Under the pieces are notes generated by a model. It had not been told where the DNA came from. It saw only the letters and a program-made list of their open reading frames with translations, and did no database searches. Below, in pieces: positions 17,658-29,062 of a stretch of 64,000 nt of DNA. Origin of the DNA: Deinococcus yavapaiensis KR-236 (GTDB lineage Bacteria; Deinococcota; Deinococci; Deinococcales; Deinococcaceae); NCBI RefSeq assembly GCF_003217515.1, contig NZ_QJSX01000005.1, positions 124,001-188,000 of the forward strand, read 5' to 3'. How positions within the stretch are numbered: position 1 is the stretch's first letter; each line of letters opens with the position of its first letter. The position numbers were made by a program, and so were the translations under genes.

Positions 17658-18332
17658 TCACGTTCGCTTGCCGTACAACTCGAATACGACGGGTCCGAAT
17701 TCGAGAGCGGTCTGCAAGGAACAGGCCGGAAGGGCCGCCGCGACTTGAGCTCGGTCGGGGAAGGTCGCGCCGCCGAAGTGGCTCAGCAACGTCTGCACTT
17801 CGCCGCCCGTGCGCGCGACGTACATCGTCCACAGGCGTCCGCCCGGTTTGAGCAGGCGCTCCATCTCGGCGAGGGCCAGCAAAGGCCGCGCCGTCTCGCC
17901 GAGCGTCGCGCCCACGGTGATTCCGTCGAAGCTCTCGCTCGGCAAGCCGCTGTCCTCGACGTTCAAAAGGCCCCACTCGATGGCGTCGTTTCGCACGCGG
18001 GCGGACGCGGCCCGCAGCATGGCAGGCGAAATGTCGATGGCGAGGACGTCGCACTCCGCGCTCGCGAGCACGCCCGCGTAGAAGCCGGTAGACGTCCCGA
18101 CGTCCAGCCAGCGTTCGCCCGGACGAGGCTTGGCGTGCGCGAGGAACAAGCGCGCTTCGCGTTCGAGCGGCAAGGTCGTTCCGCTCAAGAGCCCCAGGGA
18201 ACGCGCGCGCCAAGCGTGGTAGCCCAACGCGGTCAACGGCGAGAAGTTGCTGCGCTGCGCGGTCGTCAGGAACACGCTTTCGTTGCGAGGCGTGCGTTTG
18301 ACTTGTTCTTTAGAGAGCTCGCCCGTTCTCAT
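17658..18332 (-). CDS. Class I SAM-dependent methyltransferase
   Basis: 224-aa methyltransferase. [16 protein letters not shown] is motif I (SAM binding), AIDISPAML is motif II, and [12 protein letters not shown] is the post-motif of the Methyltransf_11 group. It lies directly upstream of crtB on the same strand, so a link to isoprenoid or quinone methylation is possible but not shown. The ATG follows CATAAT by 7 nt and is probably leaderless. The upstream gene is divergent. Confidence 0.8.
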   Translation of the reverse strand: MRTGELSKEQVKRTPRNESVFLTTAQRSNFSPLTALGYHAWRARSLGLLSGTTLPLEREARLFLAHAKPRPGERWLDVGTSTGFYAGVLASAECDVLAIDISPAMLRAASARVRNDAIEWGLLNVEDSGLPSESFDGITVGATLGETARPLLALAEMERLLKPGGRLWTMYVARTGGEVQTLLSHFGGATFPDRAQVAAALPACSLQTALEFGPVVFELYGKRT

Positions 18333-18410
18333 CTAAACCATTATGCTGGGCCTCAGCGGAAGGACCGTACTCCACACCGCAGCCAACCGCACGGGAGAGG
18401 CACGAGAAAC

Positions 18411-19235
18411 ATGCAACCACAACCACCCAAAAGCATCGGCGGAGCGCTGGTGGACGTTTTCGACGCCGCCATGGCGCTCGTCAAGACTGAGATTCGCCTC
18501 GTCGCCCGCCGCGTCGGCAACGTCGCCAAGGAAAAGGGCCTGGGCGCGTTGTTGCTGCTCGCCGCCGCCGCGCCGCTGTCGCTCGCGCTGATCTTCTTGA
18601 TCCTCGCGCTGTTCTACGGCCTCATCGCCTTGGGATTGCCGTCTTGGGCCAGCGCCCTCATCATCGCCATTCTCGCGCTCGTCGTCACGGGCATCCTCGT
18701 GATGCTCGGCATTCGCCGTCTCACGGCCGAAGTCAAGGACGACACGCCCACCGAGCAGGACCTCGTCCGCGAAGACGTGGGACGCGCCGAGAAGAAGCTG
18801 GACAAGGCCGAGAAGGACTTGGAGAAGAACGTCGAGAAGGGCGAGAAGCGCGTCGATTCGGCCGAGCGCGCCTTGGAGCGTGCCCGCGACCAAGCGCAGC
18901 GTTACGACGCGCCGTCCTCGGGTTCTTCGAGCGCTCCTCGAGCGGCGTACGATTCGGGCGCGACGAGCTCTTCTTCGAGCACGTCCTCTTCGAGCGCGTC
19001 GTCGGTCACCTCCGCCACGCCCATCGCTTCGAACAGCCGCGTGGTCCTGACGCCCGATACCACGGCGGGCACGTCCCCCATCGGAAGTACGCCGAGCGCG
19101 TCCACGTTCGACAACCCGAACATGACGAACTCGAATGTGGGCGCCGGAGCGCGACGTCGCTCGGCCGAGGACGACGGAATTCCCGTGAGCACGAAGCCGC
19201 AACTCGATGAGATCGACAAGGAGGACCGCAAGTGA
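18411..19235 (+). CDS. Phage holin-superfamily III-like membrane protein
   Basis: 274-aa protein in three parts. Residues 1-45 are an amphipathic head; two strong transmembrane helices (about 43-68 and 75-98) match the Phage_holin_3_6 family of bacterial membrane proteins, which are not phage-derived in this setting. A charged coiled coil rich in Lys and Glu ([20 protein letters not shown]) follows, then a Ser-rich low-complexity tail ([13 protein letters not shown]). GGGAGAGG precedes the ATG. It overlaps the next gene by four bases (GTGA). Confidence 0.75.
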   Translation: MQPQPPKSIGGALVDVFDAAMALVKTEIRLVARRVGNVAKEKGLGALLLLAAAAPLSLALIFLILALFYGLIALGLPSWASALIIAILALVVTGILVMLGIRRLTAEVKDDTPTEQDLVREDVGRAEKKLDKAEKDLEKNVEKGEKRVDSAERALERARDQAQRYDAPSSGSSSAPRAAYDSGATSSSSSTSSSSASSVTSATPIASNSRVVLTPDTTAGTSPIGSTPSASTFDNPNMTNSNVGAGARRRSAEDDGIPVSTKPQLDEIDKEDRK

Positions 19236-19693
19236 CGAATCCGAACTCCACTCCTTCGCGCGGAGACTCACGCGATCGGCTGCGCCGGTCGGTCGACGAC
19301 CTCGCCGAGCGCGCCAACTTGTACGCGCAGATGCAGCAAGATCCCCTGAAGATCATCGGCGGAGCGAGCGGCGTCGGGTTGCTGCTGGGCTTGTTGCTGG
19401 GCACCCGCTTCAAGCGCACGCGCAAAGTCTACGTGGACGCCGCGTCGAGCCCCAAGGAACAAAAGGCCTTCGCCAAGGCGCAGGTGCGCGTCCAAAAGGG
19501 CGGCCAGAAAGGCGGAATCGGCGGCGCGCTCGTGGCAGCGGTCGTGACGATCGCGATTCGCGTGCTGCAAGACCGCGTCCTGCGTCCGCAACTCGAGCAG
19601 ATGGCCGACCAGCTGCTCGATCGTGCCAGGAACGCCCAAAACGCCCCGAAGCCGAGCGCCGTGCCCGTCAAGTCGTCTCAACAAACTCCCTGA
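19232..19693 (+). CDS. Small membrane-associated protein, YqjD/DUF3618-like
   Basis: 153-aa protein co-translated with the holin-like gene through a GTGA overlap. It has one Gly-rich hydrophobic stretch ([17 protein letters not shown], about 41-57) flanked by basic residues and a second weaker one ([16 protein letters not shown], near 99-114). The arrangement resembles YqjD/ElaB-type membrane proteins often encoded beside holin-III-like genes. The pair probably acts at the envelope; no enzymatic motif is visible. Confidence 0.65.
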   Translation: MTNPNSTPSRGDSRDRLRRSVDDLAERANLYAQMQQDPLKIIGGASGVGLLLGLLLGTRFKRTRKVYVDAASSPKEQKAFAKAQVRVQKGGQKGGIGGALVAAVVTIAIRVLQDRVLRPQLEQMADQLLDRARNAQNAPKPSAVPVKSSQQTP

Positions 19694-19712
19694 CGGGTGG
19701 TTCGTTGCCCAC

Positions 19713-19742
19713 GCCCGGCCTTCGCCGGGCGCTTCTTGATTT
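19713..19742 (+). terminator. Hairpin terminator
   Basis: GCCCGGC (19713-19719), loop cttc, GCCGGGC (19724-19730), then gcttcttgattt. It ends the holin-like operon ahead of the Fur-family gene. Confidence 0.7.
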
Positions 19743-19780
19743 CGCATTCTCATGTTTGCCCCGTTTGCTAGACTTCGCTC

Positions 19781-20158
19781 GTGATTCAGCGCAACACCCG
19801 TCAGCGAGACACGATCCTGGCCGTTTTGGAGCGCGCGGAGGGACCGTTGAGCGCGCCCGAGTTGCTGTGCCGCGCGCAGCAGGATCTGCCGGGGCTGGGC
19901 ATCGCGACGGTGTACCGCACGCTGAAATTGCTCACCGAGGACGGCCGGGTTCGCTCGGTGAACCTCGACGGCGAGTCGCTGTTCGAGCGCGCCGACTTGC
20001 CGCATCATCATCACTTCGCGTGTCGCGTGTGCGGCAAAGTGTTCGACCTCGACGTGTGCCCGCTCGCCTTGCCGCAAGGCTTGGCCGTGCCGCCCGGGTA
20101 TCTCGTGGAAGGGCACGAGGTCACGCTGTACGGCGTGTGTCCGGGGTGCTCGGCGTGA
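19781..20158 (+). CDS. Fur-family metalloregulator
   Basis: 125-aa regulator. The winged helix is in the first 75 residues ([20 protein letters not shown] is the recognition region), followed by [17 protein letters not shown], with the metal-binding His cluster and first Cys pair, and CPGC for the structural zinc. It could be a Zur, PerR or Mur type; in D. radiodurans a Mn-responsive Fur homologue lies close to the crt genes, which makes Mur plausible. The GTG lies 6 nt after TAGACT, a leaderless start. Confidence 0.88.
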   Translation: MIQRNTRQRDTILAVLERAEGPLSAPELLCRAQQDLPGLGIATVYRTLKLLTEDGRVRSVNLDGESLFERADLPHHHHFACRVCGKVFDLDVCPLALPQGLAVPPGYLVEGHEVTLYGVCPGCSA

Positions 20159-20188
20159 GGCGCGACGAAGCGATCGGCCAATCGGCGT

Positions 20189-20296
20189 ATGTTCGTTTCG
20201 GCTCATCGCGACTACGTTGAGGGCACCATCCAGGTTTCCTGGGGTCGTTTTTCGCCGCTCGTAGGAGTTCACGGTTTCATGACGCAAGCCCGCTGA
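20189..20296 (+). CDS. Candidate 35-codon leader ORF upstream of ABC-F gene
   Basis: ATG 20189 to TGA 20294-20296 encodes MFVSAHRDYVEGTIQVSWGR plus 15 more residues. It ends 42 bp before the ABC-F start. Antibiotic-responsive ABC-F genes in other bacteria are often controlled by leader peptides. A short hairpin with a T-run sits inside it. There is no clear ribosome binding site, so it may not be translated. Confidence 0.3.
   Translation: MFVSAHRDYVEGTIQVSWGRFSPLVGVHGFMTQAR
20230..20252 (+). terminator. Weak hairpin with T-run
   Basis: CCAGG-ttt-CCTGG (20230-20242) followed by ggtcgttttt. It could terminate the Fur-family transcript or attenuate read-through into the ABC-F gene. The stem is only 5 bp. 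Confidence 0.4.
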
Positions 20297-20337
20297 CGAA
20301 CGTTTCCGCTTTCGTTCTCTCTTTCAGGGAGGTCAGT

Positions 20338-21966
20338 GTGCTATTGGCGCTTCATGACGTCGCCAAGTCCTTCGGCGATCGTCTTTTGTTCGAACACGTG
20401 AATTTCGAGGTGGAGCGCGGCGAGCACGTCGCGCTGATCGGCAGGAACGGTGAAGGCAAGAGTACCTTGCTGCACCTCCTCGCGGGTACGTTGGAGCCCG
20501 ACGAGGGCCGCGTCGTGCGCGAAGGCCGCGTGCGCCTGCTTTCTCAGCACGTTTATCTTCCCGAAGAGGCGCTCTCGCTCGCCGTGATGCCCGCCGAACT
20601 GCGGGCGGCGAGCGAGCGTCTGAGCGCGGCGACGCAGCGCCTTCACGACGCGACGCCCGAGTGTCTGCAAGCATTCTCCGACGCCGAGGAGGCGTTTCAG
20701 GTGCTGGGCGGCTACGACTTCGAGGCGCGGGCACACGAAGTCCTCTCGGGCCTCGACTTGCCGAGCGACGCGCTTCCCTCGCGCTTGTCGGGCGGGCAGC
20801 TTCGACGAGCGAGCCTCGCTCGTCTCCTGCTCTCCCCCGCCGACTTCCTCCTGCTCGACGAGCCGACGAATCACCTCGACGTGGACACCTTGACGTGGCT
20901 CGAAGGCTGGCTGAACGACTCGCCCGCCGGAATCGTCGTGGTGTCGCACGACCGAGCGCTCTTGCAGCGCACGGTGTCGAGCGTGTACGAGGTCGAGCGC
21001 TTCGAGGTGCACGCGTATCCCGGGTCGTTCGACGAGGCGATGGCGGTGAAGGCGTCGCTTCGCGAAGCCGGGATGCGAAGTTACGAGGCTTACCGCCGAA
21101 AACGCGCCGCCTTGGAAGAGGAAATGCGGCGGCGGCGCAGCAAGGCCCGCAGCGCGAACACCTTCAATTCCGGGCGGGCACCGGACGGCGACAAGTTACT
21201 CGCCAAAAGCAAGTGGCAAAACGCCCAGAACGTCAACTCGTCACGGGCGAAGGCGCTGGAGAAGCGATTGGAGCGCATGGAGGTCGTCGAGAAACCGTTC
21301 GAGGACATGTTTCGCATCACCATTCCCTTGCCGAGCGTCACGGTGGGCCCGTCGGACGTCGTTCGGGCGGAGGGCTTGACGATCGCACGCGCCGACCGCG
21401 TCTTGCTCGACGACGTCTCCTTCACGGTGCGGCGAGGAGAGCGCGTGGCGCTCGTCGGACCGAACGGAGTCGGGAAGAGTTCCCTGATCGCGGCGATGCT
21501 CGGCCAATTGGAACCGCGAGGCGGTCGGATCATCCTGGGGCACGGCCTGGACGTCTTCTTCGCGTCGCAGCACGGCGAGGAGTTGGCGGCGTTCGAAACG
21601 TTGGAGGACGCGCTGCTCGGCGCGCAGCCCGCGTTGAGGCGGCCCGACTTGCATCCGTTGTTGGCGGGCTTGGGCTTGCCGCCGGATCCCAAGCGTCTGT
21701 TGTCGTCGCTGTCGGGCGGGCAACGCACCCGGTTGGCACTCGCCCGACTTGCCGTGACGCGCGCCCACCTGCTGGTGTTGGACGAGCCGACGAACCACCT
21801 CGACGTCGTCGCGATCGAGGCGTTGGAAAAGGTGCTGGGTGCGTATCCGGGCACGATCGTGTTCGCGTCGCACGACCGCCGCCTCGTGGCGCGGGTGGCG
21901 ACGCGCACGTTGCGTTTCGGGCGCGAGCATGAACGCGGCTCGATCTTCGTGGAGGTGAAGGCGTGA
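20338..21966 (+). CDS. ABC-F family ATPase
   Basis: 542-aa soluble twin-cassette ATPase with no membrane helices, which acts on ribosomes rather than as a transporter. The two Walker A motifs are GRNGEGKST (about 36-44) and GPNGVGKSS; signatures LSGGQLRRASLAR and LSGGQRTRLALARL and two DEPTNHLDV blocks follow. A basic linker (KRAALEEEMRRRRSKAR) joins the cassettes. GTG 20338 is preceded by AGGGAGGT. Members either rescue stalled ribosomes or give antibiotic resistance; which applies is unclear. Confidence 0.9.
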   Translation: MLLALHDVAKSFGDRLLFEHVNFEVERGEHVALIGRNGEGKSTLLHLLAGTLEPDEGRVVREGRVRLLSQHVYLPEEALSLAVMPAELRAASERLSAATQRLHDATPECLQAFSDAEEAFQVLGGYDFEARAHEVLSGLDLPSDALPSRLSGGQLRRASLARLLLSPADFLLLDEPTNHLDVDTLTWLEGWLNDSPAGIVVVSHDRALLQRTVSSVYEVERFEVHAYPGSFDEAMAVKASLREAGMRSYEAYRRKRAALEEEMRRRRSKARSANTFNSGRAPDGDKLLAKSKWQNAQNVNSSRAKALEKRLERMEVVEKPFEDMFRITIPLPSVTVGPSDVVRAEGLTIARADRVLLDDVSFTVRRGERVALVGPNGVGKSSLIAAMLGQLEPRGGRIILGHGLDVFFASQHGEELAAFETLEDALLGAQPALRRPDLHPLLAGLGLPPDPKRLLSSLSGGQRTRLALARLAVTRAHLLVLDEPTNHLDVVAIEALEKVLGAYPGTIVFASHDRRLVARVATRTLRFGREHERGSIFVEVKA

Positions 21967-22015
21967 GTCCGCAGGGTACACTCCTGCCATGTTCCCCCTC
22001 CCCACTTGCTACGTT

Positions 22016-22034
22016 TTCTGTTATACTGACGCGA
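22016..22034 (+). promoter_or_regulatory. cinA-thpR-recA promoter with RDRM-like element
   Basis: TATACT (22022-22027) is a near-consensus -10 eight bases before the GTG of cinA, so the operon mRNA is probably leaderless or nearly so. The surrounding TTCTGTTATACTGACGCGA resembles the Deinococcus radiation/desiccation response motif but has two extra central bases and a poor right half. No good -35 is present. Confidence 0.5.
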
Positions 22035-22035
22035 G

Positions 22036-23177
<1,142 letters not shown>

Positions 23178-23181
<4 letters not shown>

Positions 23182-23721
23182 GGCTTTTTTACGCCGTCAC
23201 GGTTCCCACCGACGTGGCGACCATTCTGGCCGAGGCGCAGCGCGAGTTGCGCGGCAATTGGCGCCCCGTTCGGTCCGACCAGTTGCACGTCACCCTCGCC
23301 TACCTGCCGAACGTCGACGAGAAGGACGTCTCGCATCTTCGCGATCTCGGCCGTGATCTCGCGCGTCATCTCGCGCCCTTCACGGTACGTTTAAGAGGCA
23401 CGGGGTATTTTCCCAACGAAGGCAGCCCCCGGGTCTGGTTCGTGAAGACGGACGCCCCGGAGCTCGACGAGCTCGCCGCCGGACTTCGCGCCGGTCTGCA
23501 AGTTCCCTTCGACGACAAGCCTTTCAAGTCCCACGTCACCCTCGCGCGCAAGAAGGGTCCCGCGCCGCGCCGCGCCCCGAAAGTCTTCGACCTCGCGTGG
23601 GAAGCTCAGCGTCTCGTGCTCTTCCACAGCGTCCTTCACAAGTCCGGTCCGCAGTACGACACGGTTTCCCACTTCGACTTCTCGGCGGCCCCCACTCCCG
23701 CCACGCCTCAGGAGGCACACC

Positions 23722-23729
<8 letters not shown>
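23178..23729 (+). CDS. thpR: RNA 2',3'-cyclic phosphodiesterase
   Basis: 183-aa 2H-family phosphoesterase, historically LigT, which opens 2',3'-cyclic phosphates on RNA ends. Both catalytic tetrapeptides are present: HVTLAY in the N-terminal half and HVTLAR in the C-terminal half. GTG 23178 overlaps the cinA stop and fits the family start MRLFYAV. The 3' end overlaps recA by eight bases. Its role beside recA is not understood. Confidence 0.92.
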
Positions 23730-24756
<1,027 letters not shown>

Positions 24757-24768
24757 CCTCCCGGCTTC

Positions 24769-24804
24769 ATGAGGAGCGGCCTTCCAGGGAAGGCCGCTCC
24801 TCAT
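24769..24804 (+). terminator. Terminator of the recA operon
   Basis: A perfect 17-bp stem (24769-24785 with 24788-24804; ATGAGGAGCGGCCTTCC and complement) and a 2-nt loop, followed by ttcc. Confidence 0.85.
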
Positions 24805-24824
24805 TTCCGCGCGCGCGAGTCCCT

Positions 24825-24853
24825 CTGACGCCGAAGAACTTCGGTGCTAAACT
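24825..24853 (+). promoter_or_regulatory. Promoter of rny
   Basis: CTGACG (24825-24830) and TAAACT (24848-24853) with 17-bp spacing. The start point would leave a leader of about 120 nt before rny. An ATG 5 nt after the -10 (24859) opens a frame that runs out of phase into rny and is probably not a gene. Confidence 0.55.
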
Positions 24854-24982
24854 GAGCCATGAGTGTGAACGGTGCGCAACTGGCGCTCTTCTTGGCCGCC
24901 CTCGTGGGGCTGCTGGTGAAGAGACGCTTTTTCGTGCGTCCGTCTTCTCCGCTCAGACAACATCACCGAATCAAGGAGTCGC

Positions 24983-26620
24983 ATGAGCAGCGTCATTTAC
25001 GCGGTGCTCGGACTGCTGATAGGTGTGGCGCTCGGAGGGTACTACTTTTACGGACAAGGCTCACGCCAACGCGCGGCGATCGACGACTCGGCGCGCCGCC
25101 AAGCGGAAGCCGACGCCGAAGCAATCCGATCGGCTGCGCACGCGGAAGCAACGCGAATGCGCGAGGAAGCCGAGCGGGTCCGTTCAGACGCCGCACGACT
25201 CTATCAGGAGGCCGAAGCCAGAGAACGACAAGCCCTTTCGGAACGCGACCTCGCGCTCGCCGAGACGCAGCGCGAACGCGACAACCTGCGCTCCGAGCGT
25301 GCCGAGACTCGCCGTGAACGCGACGAGCTGAAGCGCGAGATCGAGCGCCTCAATCGTCGCGCCGAGCAACTCGACGCCCGCAGCGGCAAGCTCGACGTCC
25401 TCGAAGAAAAGTTGGAACGTGACCACCGCCGCGCCGAGGAAGAGCTGCGGAGCGTCGCCGAGAAGATGCGCCAAGCCGAAACGCGCCTGTACGAAGTGGC
25501 GAGCCTTTCGCCCGAAGCGGCGCGTGACATCATCCTCTCGAAGCTCGACGTGGAGCTCGAGGAGGAAAAGGCGATTCGCGTAAAGAACGCCATCGACAAG
25601 GCGACCACCGAAGCTCGCCCCAGGGCGCAAAGCATCATCGCGCAGGCCATTCAACGCTCCGCGTCCGAACGCAGCGCCGCCATGAGCGTCACCGTCGTGC
25701 CGATTCCGTCGGACGCGATGAAAGGGCGAATCATCGGACGAGAAGGCCGCAACATCCGAGCGTTCGAAGCCCTCACGGGCGTCGACCTCATCATCGACGA
25801 CACGCCCGAAGCCGTCATCTTGTCGTCGTTCAATCCGATTCGGCGCGAAGTCGCCAAGCACGTCCTCGACGCCCTCGTCGCCGACGGCCGCATCCATCCC
25901 AGCCGCATCGAGGAAATGGTGCACAAGGCGCAGGAGGACATGAAAGTCTTCATTCACGCGCAAGGCGAAGAGGCGGCGATCGAAGCTGGGGTCATGGGCG
26001 TGAAGCCGGGCTTGCTACAGTTGCTCGGCCGGATGTACTTCCGCACGTCGTACGGGCAAAACGTCTTGAAGCACTCCGTGCAAGTCGCTCACCTCAGCGG
26101 AATTCTCGCGGCGGAACTCGGACTCGACGCGACGATGGCGCGCCGCGCGGGCCTCATGCACGATGTCGGCAAGAGCATCGACCGTGAAATCGAGGGCACG
26201 CACGTCGACATCGGCATCAACCTCGCCAAGCGCTTCGGCGAACCCGTCGAAGTGATCGACGCGATCGCGCACCACCACGACCCGGAGAACGGAGAGACGC
26301 TGTACAGCGTCCTCGTCGCGGCGGCCGACGCCATCAGCGCCGCGCGTCCCGGCGCTCGACGCGAGGAATTGGAGAACTACGTGCGGCGCTTGGAGAACTT
26401 GGAGCACATCGCCGTATCGTTTCCCGGCGTGTCGCAAGCGTACGCGCTGCAAGCAGGCCGCGAAGTGCGCGTCATCGTGCAACCCGAAAAGGTCACGGAC
26501 GCCCAAGCGACGTTGCTGGCGCGCGAAATCGCGGGCCGTATCGAGCAGGACATGGAATACCCCGGCCAAGTGCAGGTGACGGTCGTGCGAGAAAGCCGCG
26601 CCGTCGAATACGCGAAGTAA
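24983..26620 (+). CDS. rny: Ribonuclease Y
   Basis: 545-aa membrane-anchored endoribonuclease that starts mRNA decay. It has an N-terminal transmembrane helix (about 4-22), a long charged coiled coil (about 30-190), a KH RNA-binding domain with GRIIGREGRNIRAFEALTGVD, and an HD domain with HSVQVAHLSGILAAELG and LMHDVGKSID followed by AHHHDPENGE. The final segment (HIAVSFPGVSQAYALQAGREVRV) is also conserved. AAGGAG precedes the ATG. It is monocistronic between recA and the opposite-strand S41 peptidase. Confidence 0.96.
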   Translation: MSSVIYAVLGLLIGVALGGYYFYGQGSRQRAAIDDSARRQAEADAEAIRSAAHAEATRMREEAERVRSDAARLYQEAEARERQALSERDLALAETQRERDNLRSERAETRRERDELKREIERLNRRAEQLDARSGKLDVLEEKLERDHRRAEEELRSVAEKMRQAETRLYEVASLSPEAARDIILSKLDVELEEEKAIRVKNAIDKATTEARPRAQSIIAQAIQRSASERSAAMSVTVVPIPSDAMKGRIIGREGRNIRAFEALTGVDLIIDDTPEAVILSSFNPIRREVAKHVLDALVADGRIHPSRIEEMVHKAQEDMKVFIHAQGEEAAIEAGVMGVKPGLLQLLGRMYFRTSYGQNVLKHSVQVAHLSGILAAELGLDATMARRAGLMHDVGKSIDREIEGTHVDIGINLAKRFGEPVEVIDAIAHHHDPENGETLYSVLVAAADAISAARPGARREELENYVRRLENLEHIAVSFPGVSQAYALQAGREVRVIVQPEKVTDAQATLLAREIAGRIEQDMEYPGQVQVTVVRESRAVEYAK

Positions 26621-26644
26621 ACGCCATCCAAGAAGGCAAGCGAA

Positions 26645-26674
26645 GAGGGCGGACCGAACGATCGGTCCGCCCTC
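26645..26674. terminator. Bidirectional hairpin between rny and S41 peptidase
   Basis: GAGGGCGGACCG (26645-26656), loop aacgat, CGGTCCGCCCTC (26663-26674), placed between two convergent genes. Confidence 0.75.
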
Positions 26675-26684
26675 GATCATGCGC

Positions 26685-27938
26685 TTAGCGAAGCGCGCTG
26701 ACGCCCAGTTGTTCGAGGCCTTTTTGCAGCATGACGTCAGTGCCACGCGCGAGCAGTTCGAAGTCGTCCGTCGCTGCGACGTCGGGGGTGACGCGCTGCT
26801 GATACGGAGTGCCGTCGGGCTTGGCGTAGTGCAGGGTCGTCACCGAAATCGCCGCGCCGTTCGACAGAGGAATGACGTTGGTCGCGGTGTTTCCCACACC
26901 CGCCGTGACTTCACCGATGATGGCGCCACGATTGGCATACTGGATTTCACGCGCGAAGAACTCGCTGCAAGACGCGGACGTCTTGTTGACGAGCACGGCG
27001 AGCGGTCCCGTCCACAACGCCGCTTGGTCGATTCCGCCGCGCGCGCGGCCCGCCGTGCGAATCACGCCGCGCGCCACGGTCGTCGGCACGCTTCCATCTG
27101 CGGTCTGCGCGACGCGCGTGAACGTGGGCACGAACGCGCTCACGCTGTAGTCGCACTCGGCGAGCGAGCCGCCGCCGTTGTCACGAAGGTCCACGACGAT
27201 GGCGCTGGCGTTCTTACGCTGCGCTTCGCGAACCAAGTTGTGCACGGTCTGACCGACGTTTGCGCCCGTGACAGGATCGTTGCCCGTCAGAAAAGTCGAA
27301 ATGCGAAGCACGGCGACGCTGCCGACGAAGGAAAGCTTCGGCAAATCCACGGTGCTCGTGACGCTCGCCTGAATGGTAAAGGTGACGTTCTGGTCTCCGC
27401 GCTTCGCTTCGAGACGGATCGGCGAACCTTTCGTGCGGCTGTCGCGCAGCAAGTCGTACGTATACGGCGTCCCGTCGATCGTGACGAGGCGGTCGCCGCG
27501 CTTGAGACCGGCGATGTCCGCCGGACTTCCGGCGATGACGTCCGTGACGACTTGCTCGGACGAGCCTTGCAAGTTGCCGAGCTTCACTCCGTATTGCAAC
27601 CGCGAACCGCCGCTTGAGCGCGCTCGGAAGTCGGCGAAGGCGTCGGGCGTCATGAAGTACGTGTGCTCGTCGCCGAGCTTCTCGATGGCTTTGTTAATGA
27701 CAGGGTAGGCTTTTTCGACGCTGCAAGCCTCACCCGCGTCGCCACAGGCCTGCTCGAGGTCCGTACGCGCGACGCCCACGAGATTCTTGAGATCCACGGT
27801 GCTGAGGCCGCCGTAGCGGCTTTGCAATGCTTGACCGACTTCATCGAGCAGTTGCTGAGCAGGCGAGGCGGCGGAGGCGAACGAAAGGGAGACGGTCGCG
27901 GCAGCGGTCGCGGCGAGCGTGAAGAGACGACGATTCAT
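26685..27938 (-). CDS. S41-family C-terminal processing peptidase-like protein
   Basis: 417-aa exported protein with a signal peptide (1-23), a helical region, a PDZ domain (about 115-190; VIAGSPADIAGLKRGDRLVTIDG) and an S41 domain (IVVDLRDNGGGSLAECDYSVSAF). The Ser region NKTSASCSEFFAREIQ (319-333) is present. Where carboxy-terminal processing proteases have the catalytic Lys (FGKG) this protein reads AGVG, with Val 348. Activity may therefore use another base or be lost. The ATG has a GAGGG site upstream. It stands alone, between rny and the peptide transporter. Confidence 0.82.
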   Translation of the reverse strand: MNRRLFTLAATAAATVSLSFASAASPAQQLLDEVGQALQSRYGGLSTVDLKNLVGVARTDLEQACGDAGEACSVEKAYPVINKAIEKLGDEHTYFMTPDAFADFRARSSGGSRLQYGVKLGNLQGSSEQVVTDVIAGSPADIAGLKRGDRLVTIDGTPYTYDLLRDSRTKGSPIRLEAKRGDQNVTFTIQASVTSTVDLPKLSFVGSVAVLRISTFLTGNDPVTGANVGQTVHNLVREAQRKNASAIVVDLRDNGGGSLAECDYSVSAFVPTFTRVAQTADGSVPTTVARGVIRTAGRARGGIDQAALWTGPLAVLVNKTSASCSEFFAREIQYANRGAIIGEVTAGVGNTATNVIPLSNGAAISVTTLHYAKPDGTPYQQRVTPDVAATDDFELLARGTDVMLQKGLEQLGVSALR

Positions 27939-28007
27939 GTCCCTCTATTGTGGAACTGCAAGATAGAAAAAGGATGTATTTCTTACGAGATTACTCAGAA
28001 ACGAGAA

Positions 28008-28033
28008 AGGCACGTCCTCTTGTGGACGTGCCT
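28008..28033 (-). terminator. Terminator of the peptide ABC operon
   Basis: AGGCACGTCC (28008-28017), loop tcttgt, GGACGTGCCT (28024-28033). On the minus strand it is followed by tttctcgtttc, a T-rich tail. Confidence 0.8.
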
Positions 28034-28047
28034 GACAGGGAGAAGGG

Positions 28048-29061
28048 TCAGCGCGAACGGGGATCGAACGCGTCACGCGCGGCACTGCCGAGCAAGTTCC
28101 AGCCCAAGCTGAAGAGCACGATCGTGATGGCCGGGAAGAACGTGACGTACCAGTAAGCGAGAGGCGCGCTGGGCGGGCCTTGCATCCACGTGCGAGCGAA
28201 CGCCATGACTTGACCCCAATCGGCGTATCCGAAGGGCAAGCCCAAGCCGAGGAAGGAAATCGCGGCGATCGACAGTGGAATCGTTCCGAAGTCGAGCACG
28301 GCCGTGGCGATGACGGACGTCAGGCTGTTCGGTACGACATGCTTGAAGATCATTCGACTGTCACGGGCGCCGAGGCTGCGCGCCGCGTCGACGTACTCGA
28401 GCTGGCGGGTGCGCAAAATGTCGCCTCGTACGATTCGCGCGTATCCGGCCCACCCGGTGATACTGAACGCCAACACGATCGTCGAAACGCTGGGCTTGAG
28501 AATCGTGATGAGGACCACGAGGAGCACGAAGCCCGGGAAAGCGAAGATCACGTCGATGAACCGCTGCACGATGTTGTCGACCCAACCCCCGTAATACCCC
28601 GAAATCGCGCCGATCATAATCCCGAGCGCGAGCGTGATTCCGACGATGATCACCGCGAAGCGGAGGGACGTCCGCGTACCCCACACGAGGCCGTAGAAGA
28701 TATCGTAGCCACGACTCGTTCCCAAAATGGCAGTTTTGCCGGGCGGCGTCGGCGTGTCGTCGAACGAGAGGCGAGGAATTTGGTAGCACGACTGGGGCGG
28801 CATGAAGATGGCTTGCCAAAAGGCGCCGCCCAAGGGGTTGCGCACTTGAGTCGACGTGCTGAGGTTGAGGTCACGCAGGCAGTTCTCGCGGGGCGTCGCG
28901 ATGAGGGGCGCGAAGACCGCCACGAGCGCGAAGAACGCCACGAACACGAACCCCGTCATTCCGAGGGGATTGCGCCGCAGCTTGCGCATCGGGCGTGAAT
29001 TCCACCAAGATTCACGCGCTTCTAGAGGTTGCCGCGCCGTGGGAAGTGTGGTCATTGCCAT
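28048..29061 (-). CDS. Peptide-type ABC transporter permease (DppC/OppC)
   Basis: 337-aa inner-membrane subunit. An N-terminal helix ([21 protein letters not shown]) is followed by an external loop longer than usual with Cys residues, then the DppC core with five further helices. The EAA-type cytoplasmic loop is [24 protein letters not shown]. The C terminus ends [11 protein letters not shown], as is typical. The ATG lies just after the stop of the DppB-like gene. No ATPase gene follows; the operon ends at a terminator. Confidence 0.92.
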   Translation of the reverse strand: MAMTTLPTARQPLEARESWWNSRPMRKLRRNPLGMTGFVFVAFFALVAVFAPLIATPRENCLRDLNLSTSTQVRNPLGGAFWQAIFMPPQSCYQIPRLSFDDTPTPPGKTAILGTSRGYDIFYGLVWGTRTSLRFAVIIVGITLALGIMIGAISGYYGGWVDNIVQRFIDVIFAFPGFVLLVVLITILKPSVSTIVLAFSITGWAGYARIVRGDILRTRQLEYVDAARSLGARDSRMIFKHVVPNSLTSVIATAVLDFGTIPLSIAAISFLGLGLPFGYADWGQVMAFARTWMQGPPSAPLAYWYVTFFPAITIVLFSLGWNLLGSAARDAFDPRSR

Positions 29062-29062
29062 A

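Noticed and set aside
18411..19235. Possible prophage remnant because of the holin-like protein
   Set aside because: No other phage gene, attachment site or compositional break is seen; this holin-III-like family is common in bacterial chromosomes.
24859..25317. A 152-codon frame starting 5 nt after the rny promoter
   Set aside because: Only the first 20 codons look hydrophobic; the rest overlaps rny out of frame and is Arg-rich shadow sequence. A very short leader peptide cannot be excluded.
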